A stretch of 64,000 nt of DNA from Silene latifolia (lineage: Eukaryota > Streptophyta > Magnoliopsida > Caryophyllales > Caryophyllaceae). Where the stretch lies: contig NC_133537.1 of NCBI RefSeq assembly GCF_048544455.1, forward strand, positions 70,713,634 through 70,777,633. Direction: 5' to 3'. Numbering within the stretch: position 1 is the first letter of the stretch; every line of letters starts with the position of its first letter. A program made the translations under genes and the position numbers. Of this stretch, positions 56,052-64,000 are shown piece by piece. The notes beneath the pieces are model-generated. The model was given only the letters and a program-made list of their open reading frames with translations. It did no database searches and was not told the origin of the DNA.

Positions 56052-58126
56052 ATCTCCCACTTGTCCAAGACAAGTGTGCGTCACCAATTCTCTTATCCTA
56101 TTACTATCTCCCACTCAATGCAAGGTGTCTTGCAGGTCGTATTTGCATTTGATCATATCTAGAGTGGTTTCCTCGATCTGGAGAGTAACTGTTTGACCAG
56201 AATTTTCTACCGTAGATCCATTCCGAGCGTGGCCACTCATTTCCAGTTCACTACTCCTCGAGTGGCCTTGAGATTTCAAATAACCCTGACAAGGGAGTGG
56301 GCAATTCCTATCGCACTATTCCCTTTGTTTAGCCACAGTTCATCATGACCCAAGAGATGCCCATTTGACCTCATTTATGAAAGTCATAGAGCATAACTCA
56401 AAGTCACTCAGAAACTGTGCCAACTTGGGCCAACAGTCTTTAGTCAAAGAATTGAGTCAAAAGAATACTATAGTAGCTCTTGCCATGACCAGGCGATATA
56501 TGAATTACCAGAACTCTATAAGCGGCCACTGCCCGACAGAGTGTCCCATACAGTCTGCCTATGTGATCGACTAGTCATCTCTTATGACTCTATGGCACTT
56601 GAACTTGCCATCAATCGCATCACACTCTAGTCACTTTGAGACGTCACCTCATATAAGTGACTAGGGGCTAATACTATGTTAATCCAGTTCACTTTAATAG
56701 GATTCAATATTGTCTCGACAACCTATTTGGAAAACAAAGTATTTTAAGAAAAGATTTTTGAATAAAACTCAAACGATGAATGTGTTATCACATATGTAAA
56801 ATTGATACTATACCAATTACTACATAATCTATAATCCATACTAAATATTGTATACATCCATACATCTCAACTCAATTGAAATGGAATGACTTATCATGCT
56901 AAGTCTATGAGAAGGCTTTGGTTAGTAAGTCTTAGCAACACATTGCACTTTCCTTAACCTTACTATGTACTTTTTCCCTTTGTTATTTATAATCTTTATT
57001 ATAAAACTTTTGAGTTCGTGTCTAAATCCAATCTAGACATAGGCTTTCAAACCTTGAATAGCTCCCACTGATCTCACAGTGAGTAGGGATAGGACCTTCG
57101 GTTATTGGAATGAACTACCATAGTTCCTCCAATTCAAAAATTCGAATCCTAATATCATCCCCTCCTTCTTGCATATCTCATTATTGCAAGTGTACTCAAT
57201 TTCTGTTGTATATATCTCATTGTTCAACTGCCTAAGATGTTTCTAGCAGATATCCTCCTTAAATAATATAGCAAGACGAATCTCTAACCATCCTTATGTA
57301 TTTTAGAATATGGTATTTGTGTAACTCCTTGCATACAAATCCATTAATTATTTCTGCACACTTATCCTCTCTAATCTATCACTATAGATTCGCATACTAA
57401 AGATGTCTTGCATCTCTTCCTAGTCTCCCAATCACTTCTTCACGGAAGAAAGTATTGGCCTATCATTCTCAATGAATAATATGTTAACTACATATGAGAC
57501 ATAGAAGATATATCATTAGTGCTTCTTGAGTACTAATGGATAAACTATATGGCTATATAGTGACTTTCACTTAAATTCGATTTATAACCTTTCGTCATAC
57601 TCTAAGTATACGAATTATAAGAATGTCGATACTTCTTAGCTTAATGAATTAATCCTGCAGCGGAAGCAAGTGGATATAATTTCTATATGTTCAATACCTT
57701 TGAACTTGTCTAGACTCTTATCATTATAAGAATATTCATTTAACGCTAATATCCTCTTAGAACTATCTTTATAGGTCTGGATACCTTAGAGACGTATTAT
57801 TCCTCTCCTAAGTCTTTCATCATTCACAATGATCAATATGTCCCGTACATATAAGACTATTAACACCATATTACTCACACTAAACTCCATGTATAAACAG
57901 AACTACTTGACAATTCGAGACATGTTTATCACATGATCAAAACATACAATTCAACTCCTTAACTTCTACTTAAGATTTCTTCTTTAGTTTGTATTCTACC
58001 TTAGGATAGTTGCGATTTACAAAACTCATGCAAGATGATTTTAAAATCCAACTATATCAAATCACATCTAAATACAATGAAGCGTTGTTGTTGTGTGCAA
58101 AACCCTTTGCCACCAACCAACCAACA
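56052..58126 (-). pseudogene. Decayed copia internal region, 3' side
   Basis: Next to the LTR, on the minus strand, are the polypurine tract and hairpin (56052-56076) and a copia 3' UTR with blocks shared with Copia1 (GGCCACTCGAGGAG near 56255, AGTGAACTGGAT near 56695). Farther on, RT remains appear: about 57425-57480 reads IENDRPILSSVKK (Copia1 [13 protein letters not shown]), and 57831-57866 reads VLIVLYVRDILI, the YVDD motif with Asp changed to Arg. About 350 bp of extra sequence separates these two normally adjacent motifs. The region ends at about 58126, where the chromovirus begins. Confidence 0.65.
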
Positions 58127-59105
58127 TGAGAATGTGTGTAGATTACAGGGAGTTGAATAATGGGACGATTAAGAATAGGTACCCTTTGCCTCGAATTGAT
58201 GACTTATTTGATCAGCTAAGTGGAGCTGGAGTTTTCTCTAAGATTGACTTGAGGTCGGGTAACCATCAGTTGAGAGTTGAGGAGGATATTCCTAAAACTG
58301 CCTTTAGGAGGAGGTATGGACACTATGAATTTGTGGTTATGCCTTTTGGATTGACCAATGCACCTGCAGTATTTATGGATTTGATTAATAGAGTGTTTAG
58401 TCCTTACCTTGATCAGTTTGTTGTCGTCTTCATTGATGATATATTGGTGTATTCTAAGAATAAAGAGGAGCATGAGAAGCATTTGAGGATTGCGTTGCAG
58501 ACCTTGAAGGAGAATGACTTATATGCTAAATTGAGTAAATGTGAGTTTTGGTTGGATAAGGTAGCATTTTTGGGACATGTGGTGTCGAAGGAGGGAGTGT
58601 CAATGGATCTAGGTAAAGTTGAGGCGGTGTTTAACTGAGAGAGGCCAAAAAACGTGGCTGACATAAGAAGTTTTCTGGAGTTGGTTGGTTACTACACGAG
58701 ATTTGTGAATGATTTCTCCAAGGTAGCTATGCCTTTAAGTACTTTGATGAGGTAGGAGAACAGGTTTAAGTGGGACGAGAGTTGTAAGGCAGCTTTTCTA
58801 ACCTTAAAGGAGCGCTTAACCACAGCTCCTATCCTAGCTTTACCTGAAGGGGGTGAGGATTTTGAGGTATATACTGATGCTTCGAAGAATGGTTTAGGAT
58901 GTGTGCTAATGCAAAGAGGGATAATGATAGCTTATGCTTCGAGACAGTTGAAACCATATGAAGAAAATTATCCGACGCACGATCTGGAGCTAGGGGCGGT
59001 CGTGTTTGCTCTTAAATTGTGGAGGCATTATTTGTATGGAGCTACTTTAATGGTATTTTCTGATCATAGGAGTCTAAATATATTTATACTCAGAAAGAGC
59101 TTAAT
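58127..59105 (+). pseudogene. Chromovirus RT and RNase H
   Basis: [62 protein letters not shown] and the catalytic [19 protein letters not shown] at 58636-58638 follows AVFN, and a TAG at about 58754 interrupts before [14 protein letters not shown]. RNase H shows [17 protein letters not shown] (Asp), [16 protein letters not shown] (Glu) and VFSDHRSLN (Asp), after which the frame slips near 59090. The RT lacks its fingers region because of the truncation at 58127. Confidence 0.9.
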
Positions 59106-60106
59106 ATGAGGCAAAGGAGATGGATAAAGTTGATTGGAGATTATGCTATGGAGATAGTTTATCATGAGGGGAAGGCTAATGTGGTGGCAGATGCTTTAAG
59201 TAGGAAGTCTATTCACACTCTATGTTCAGCTAGGTCACGTGTGAAGTTACAGGGTGAGTTAGAGAAGATGGGAATTAGTGTGATAAGAAAAGGGGATTCA
59301 GTTGGGGATTTAACTATTGAGCCAGATTTGTATGCTGAGATTAGAGAGAAGCAAAAGGGGCACCCGAGGACCGAGAAGTGGCGCACGGCCGTGGAGGGTG
59401 AAATGGCATCACGCTTTGCCGTGGGGGAAGATGACGGGTTGAGGTTCTATGGGAGATGGGAGATGGGGTGTACCTGATGATAAGGAATTGAAAAGAAATA
59501 TTTTGACTAAAGCACATTCTACACCATATTCTGTGCATCCTGGAGGAGATAAATTATATAAAGATTTGAATAAAACATTCTGGTGGCCTGGTATGAAGAA
59601 GGAGGTTGCTGAATTTGTTTCAAAATGCCTAACTTGTCAGAGGGTGAAAGGTGAGCATAAGAGACCACAAGGTAAGGTACAGTCATTAGATGTGCCTGAA
59701 TGGAAGTGGGACAACATTTCTATGGATTTTATTGTTGGTTTGCCTCGTACTCAGAAGGGAAATAATATGATTTGGGTGATAGTAGATCGTCTGACTAAGA
59801 TGGCACACTTTATTCCTATGAAAGATACTAGGAGTAAGGCTGAGTTGGCTAAAGATTATGTGAGAAATATTGTGAAGTTGTATGAAATTCCAAAAGATAT
59901 CGTTTCTGATCGTGACTCGAGGTTTATTTCTAAGTTCTGGCAAGAGCTGCAAGAGTGTATGGGTACAACTTTGAAGATGAGCACTGCATTTCATCCAGCG
60001 ACAGACGGGCATACTGGGTGGACTATTCAGACTTTAGAGGATATGTTGAGAGCTTGTGTCTTAGAGTTTGGAGGATCTTGGTAAGAGAGGTTGGATTTGA
60101 TAGAGT
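59106..60106 (+). pseudogene. Chromovirus RNase H tail and integrase core
   Basis: [20 protein letters not shown] and [13 protein letters not shown] close RNase H (59106-59215). A slip at about 59455 follows a repeated GGGAGATG. Integrase: VHPGGDKLYKDLNKTFWWPG and CLTCQRVKGEHKRP (HHCC zinc region), then WDNISMDFIVGLP (Asp), DIVSDRDSRFISKFW (Asp) and TDGHTGWTIQTLEDML. Where the family reads a Glu-Arg pair (the third acidic residue of DDE) this copy has Gly-Trp, so the catalytic Glu is lost. A stop at 60082-60084 and a short deletion precede the next block. Confidence 0.88.
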
Positions 60107-60726
60107 ATGACACCTTTTGAAGCTTTGTATGGAATGAAGTGTACGAGTCCAGTCTGTTGGGACGATGTCACTGATGCCGTGACACGGGGGCCAGATTTGA
60201 TCCAGAAGATGGTTGAGCAGGTGCATGTGATCAGACGGAAGATGAGAGCTGCACAAGATCGACAAAAAAGTTATGCAGATTTGAAGAGAAGTGAGATTGA
60301 GTTTGCTGTGGGAGACAAAGTATTATTGAAAGTATCACCAATGAAGGGAGTGAAGCGTTTTGGCAAGAGAGGAAAGTTGAGTCAGAAGTACATTGGGCCT
60401 TATGAGATTTTAGATAAAGTTGGTGAAGTGGCATATCGTATTGCACTCCACCAGCCTTGGCAAGAGTTCATACTGTTTTTCATATTTCACAGTTGAGGAA
60501 ATATGTGAGTGATCCTACTCATGTGTTAGCAGCTGAGACGGTTGAGATGGATGAGAATTTATCTTATGTGGAGGTGGCTAAGGAAATTTTGGACAGAAAA
60601 GTGAGGAAGACTAGAAATCGTGAGATTGCATTGGTGAAAGTTCTTTGGTCTAATCATAATGTAGAGGAAGCTACTTGGGAAGTTGAAGCTGAGATAAAAG
60701 AGAAGTATCCCCATTTATTTGCTTAA
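60107..60726 (+). pseudogene. Chromovirus integrase C-terminus and chromodomain
   Basis: MTPFEALYGMKCTSPVCWDD and the GPYEILDKVGEVAYRIAL module (60107-60496) form the integrase C-terminal part. A frameshift near 60455 leads to VFHISQLRKYVSDPTHVL and the chromodomain: YVEVAKEILDRKVRKTRNRE, LVKVLWSNHNVEEATWE, VEAEIKEKYPHLF, ending in TAA at 60724-60726. Chromodomains direct integration to marked chromatin. The aromatic/acidic pattern (VLW, EATWE) is kept. Confidence 0.9.
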
Positions 60727-60910
60727 GGCATGTTGGTTACGAGGACGTAACCTTTTCTTTTACGGGGGTAGAATATAATACCGCGTTTAATTATGGTCAT
60801 AAATGATAAGTAATTTAACTAAAGTGTGTCGGTTACCATATAATTGTTAATTGTTTAGTTTGGGTAGTTTGGTGAACTTCGGGACGAAGTTCTTTTTAAG
60901 GAGGGAGGAC
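60727..60910 (+). other. Chromovirus 3' UTR with terminal hairpin and polypurine tract
   Basis: Hairpin GAACTTC/GAAGTTC (7 bp) with loop GGGAC at 60874-60892, then TTTTTAAGGAGGGAGGAC ending at 60910. The box resembling TTCGAGGACGAA is familiar to me upstream of LTRs in plant chromoviruses. Confidence 0.8.
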
Positions 60911-61953
60911 TGAAATACTCCGCATTTTTAATTAATAATTTATAATTTATAATTTATAAGATCTGAATAAATAATAATTGTCGTCGTAAAAAGAACAAGA
61001 AAACAAAATAAATAAGAACCGGGTGCAAGGACCACGGTTGAAGCGTGTGTGGTCACGGGTTGGACCGAGTAAAGGGGAGGTGGTATGTGGTTTGGGTGTT
61101 ATCTATGCTACAGATATTTTCATTACTTTAATAATATATGCAACTTCCTAGAACTTTCCAAATCCACCTACCAATTCATGTATATACCTAATTTATACCT
61201 CACCATCATAATTATTCCGCATCAAAAACTCAACATATAATTTGTGAGGAAGAGCTTTTTGTGAGACAACCATAAGACGGAATTTTCATCTCATGGTAAG
61301 TAATTTTATCGCCTTACATCAATTTTTTACGTTTGTCCTTTGACCTGCACCTTTGACCACCCGTTGACCTGGACCGTGACTGTGGGGGAGCCGTTGACCG
61401 ACGGGTTGACCATCGTCGGGTCAGCCGTGATATGGGGGTGCATTTGTGACGGTTTTTGCGTGATTTTTTTGGGTAGTTTACATCTTAAATTCATTAATAA
61501 TATTAGTTTATAATCGTATATAATTTAATTGATTGAATAGGTGGTGTATTTGTGGAAGAAGTTTTCTAAATTTATTTGTTGAATTGAGAAGATTTGCTAA
61601 AGTTAGGTTAACTACTCAACTATGTTTAATTGGTAATTGGTGGATTGTTTATAAGACGGATTTTTATTTTATTATTGGCATGAGATATTATTGTTGGTTG
61701 CATTGTCATATGATAATTATATCATCTTGAGCATATTGTTACAATTATTGTCTTGAGCATCTTATAATCTTATTATTATCATTGTTGGTTGGTTCTCTGT
61801 TGTTTGTTGGTATCTTGAAAGAGGATTGGCATGGCAATTGAGATTATTTTGTCGGCCAGGCACGGGGACGTAGGGTGTCGTGGACCTGCGCGGTTTTGTT
61901 CGGCCAGGCACGGTGGCGTAAGGTTGGTCGTGGACCTGAGCAGTACTTGCATT
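60911..61953 (+). repeat. Chromovirus 3' LTR, interrupted
   Basis: Starts TGAAATACTCCGCATTT after the polypurine tract. No second LTR is in the window. About 48 bp are tandemly repeated near the break (units at 61853 and 61901: CGGCCAGGCACGG, GTCGTGGACCTG). The Tat3 LTR begins at 61954. No gene seen. Confidence 0.78.
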
Positions 61954-64000
61954 TGTGGATGGGGGCCCACGGGGACGCTTGGGAACAAGCGTTTGCATTT
62001 GTGGAGTCGCCACCAATTTATTGAAGAAAATTGGAAACCGTTCGAATACCTCGTGTCATGTCAAGACATAAAGTAGCGACATGAACACCAAGAACTCGTT
62101 ACCCTTAGAATTCTATGTCTAGAATGACACTCGTGGATGCCAATGAACACAGAATGTTCACAGAAATCTGGAGTAAGGGGTGAGGGTACGTACTAGGAAG
62201 CTCTTTTGATCGAACACCTAATCCCGCCCGCCTCGATAGCTGCCTCTACTAATGATTAGGGAAAATCGTCTATACTCGATATATTGTCGATTATATGCAT
62301 GCAATGCAACATCCAACGTTTTAATCCTAGCATGTGAGAATTAATACTAAGTCGGTTAACACGTAACTTAACATACAATTGATGTCGAAGTAGGAATTTA
62401 AGTTGATTACATGTGAAGGCATACAAATAATATGATAAAAGAAGTACAATAATAAAACGATAAAGGAAAATTACAATAATTACATTGGATTAATTGATTT
62501 ATGTCGAAAATACATTTAAAACGGATGGTTTTAGAAAGAATAAATAAATAAATTAACAAACAGGAATTAGGGTGATAATACGAGTAATAGTTAATTAATA
62601 CGTAAACTAATAAACTAGGTCAAGGCAAAACGGGAGTTCAGGGACAGAAATCAGCCAGAAATAGGCGCAACAGAGCTGCGTCCCTTAGAAGAGGCGCAGT
62701 AGTTGCTGCGTCCGTTCCTTGTCTCAGTTCTGGCTCTGAAGCCGAAATTGCATGTCGTTAATGTTCGTTGGTTAATTTAATGATTGATTATGAATAATTG
62801 ACTCGGATGAAAGTGATTAACATATTATTTACATATGATTAAGGGTCATAAAAGCAATAAAACATAAACAAAACTAATTAGAACTAATTATTACAAGATC
62901 AAAAGGATTATTAATGAATTAAACAAACAAAACAAATTAATCAAATTAATTAGGTTATTAATGATGAACTAATGATGGTGACGATAATAAACAGATGCAA
63001 ATTTATCAAAGAATGAATTCCAGAGATCCAATATGGATGAATCGAACCTCTAAAAATCCGGATTGATTTTAATGACGAAAACCCGCAAATATGATTTAAT
63101 TAGGATTTAAGTCGGGATTTAAAAGATGAATTAATTAACAAAGACGAACTATTTACATGCTAAAATTATCATACTCAAATTATCAATGTTAAAAGAATGA
63201 TGAACAATTGGAAACAAAAGCAAAACAAACAGATTACGAAAGACGAAGGAAGAAGAAAGGAAGCAGGAACTGCGGCAGCCTCACGAAGAGGCGCAGCAGG
63301 TACTGCGTCCCTTCGAAGAGGCGCAGCAGTTGCTGCGTCCTTTCTCGACGGTTGCCTTCTGATAATCCGTGAAAAGAGTTTAAAACATGATTTTACAAAT
63401 CGGCTTTAAGAGTATTTTCGACATAAACCTTACAATATGATTACAAAAATAAAGAACAATAATAAAAGAAGGATTATACACCCTCAGACTTACATGTTTG
63501 ATGAAACGAGATGAACTAAGTATACGTTTAGCGATGCTCGACTCGAATGTAGACGAAAGTGCCCTCTAGGAGGAAAACGAATAAAGTTGATTAAAGTTGA
63601 TTATGGTGAAGGTGGTCAAATTGGTCGGTCATGCAAAATGAAGCTGGTACTCAGAAAGATCCGAGCTTACGTGGTGGAAAGTTCAAGCACGTAGACGCCA
63701 AAAAGTAAGAACGTGGTCTAGAATGCAAAGGGAGAAGAGAAGGGCGGACACTCGCGTTAGAAATATGAGAGATCGAAGGTCTCTATTTATACTAATCACA
63801 CGGAGGAAGTAGGGTTTTTCGGAGAAACTTTGGAAGTGAATCTCAAAAAGATATGAAAAGATACGAAAAATACGCAGAAAAGGACTTGGGAAGAGGCGCA
63901 GCAGGCACTGCGTCTCTTGGAAGAGGCGCAGCACTTGTTGCGTCCTTTCCCAAGTTTTTTCCTCCTGCGGAAGAAAGATTTCAGTGTTTTGGTTATGGAA
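61954..64000 (-). repeat. LTR of the Tat1 family (Tat3), running off the window
   Basis: Plus-strand start TGTGGATGGGGG and following text align with the Tat1 LTR at 5928 onward (CAAGCGTTTGCATTTG, CGTTCGAATACCTCGTGTC, AATCCCGCCCGCCTCGATAG). GC-rich pairs recur at about 62660-62715, 63285-63345 and 63889-63950. There is no primer site to its left, so it is a 3' LTR or a solo LTR. Candidate left TSD gcatt (61949-61953). Confidence 0.87.
63784..63791 (-). promoter_or_regulatory. Tat3 LTR TATA box
   Basis: Minus-strand TATAAATA, same context as 7706-7713 in Tat1, with the GC-rich pair about 100 bp upstream. Confidence 0.6.

Larger units (their letters stand above)
58127..61953 (+). mobile_element. 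Chromovirus (Tekay-like Ty3/gypsy), 5' truncated
   Basis: Begins abruptly within RT at [15 protein letters not shown], gag, protease and the RT N-terminus are missing. RT, RNase H, integrase and a chromodomain follow in Ty3 order, then UTR, polypurine tract and a 3' LTR starting at 60911, itself interrupted by the Tat3 LTR at 61954. Several stops and frameshifts make it inactive. A C-terminal chromodomain is the defining mark of chromoviruses; Tekay is my inference from overall look. Confidence 0.88.

Noticed and set aside
1..64000. Host protein-coding genes or endogenous pararetrovirus
   Set aside because: Every frame with recognisable protein text is LTR-retrotransposon gag, protease, integrase, RT, RNase H or chromodomain. 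No movement protein, coat protein or intron-exon host gene was recognised.

Overview
This window is plant nuclear DNA made almost entirely of nested LTR retrotransposons. The evidence is the families present: Tat-type Ty3 elements with a second RNase H, Athila elements with tRNA-Asp-like primer sites, a chromodomain Ty3 element, and Ty1/copia elements with the TGGTATCAGAGC primer site. All have long AT-rich LTRs. It fits a flowering plant, probably a eudicot, with a large genome; the species cannot be told from sequence alone. I found no host gene, rRNA, tRNA, CRISPR array or bacterial feature.

Layout. 1-8295 is the 5' part of a minus-strand Tat element (Tat1), inserted in a second Tat element (Tat2). 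Tat2 occupies the minus strand from 8296 to its 5' LTR at 44481-46983 and is split by three further insertions. These are a plus-strand Athila derivative (Athila1, 8695-17112), a plus-strand copia element (Copia1, 17469-29723, TSD ctagg) and another plus-strand copia element (Copia2, 32514-40746, TSD agatt). Copia1 itself holds a 3,340-bp solo LTR (24093-27432, TSD ttcca). Right of Tat2 come a piece of an Athila LTR (Athila3, 46984-48139), a small minus-strand Athila derivative with one intact ORF (Athila2, 48140-51214), and decayed minus-strand copia sequence around a single LTR (Copia3, 51215-58126). Then follow a 5'-truncated plus-strand chromovirus (58127-61953) and an LTR of the Tat1 family (Tat3, 61954 to the edge). 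The inferred order is Copia3 containing Athila2, Athila3, Tat2, Copia1 and the solo LTR: six layers.

All pol genes carry stops, frameshifts or deletions, so nothing here looks autonomous. The longest open pol stretch is the Tat2 RT (29724-31449). Two derivatives kept only gag-type coding: Athila1 (gag plus protease, no RT or integrase) and Athila2 (one 298-codon ORF).

The most interesting signals are non-coding. (1) A short hairpin whose loop or loop edge reads GGAC sits just before the polypurine tract of Athila1, all three copia elements and the chromovirus, with different stems in each. (2) Athila1 carries 11 pairs of the palindrome GTCGATCGAC, ten with starts exactly 21 bp apart, often as a four-palindrome module just upstream of the TATA box. 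Athila2 has the analogous CTCGATCGAG with similar spacing, and the Tat and Athila3 LTRs have their own GC-rich inverted repeats at the same place. (3) The copia LTRs share a two-helix fold just after the TATA box, with compensatory changes in Copia3. (4) Both Tat gag genes have a stop at the same codon. Established family knowledge, direct observation and inference are kept apart in the entries.
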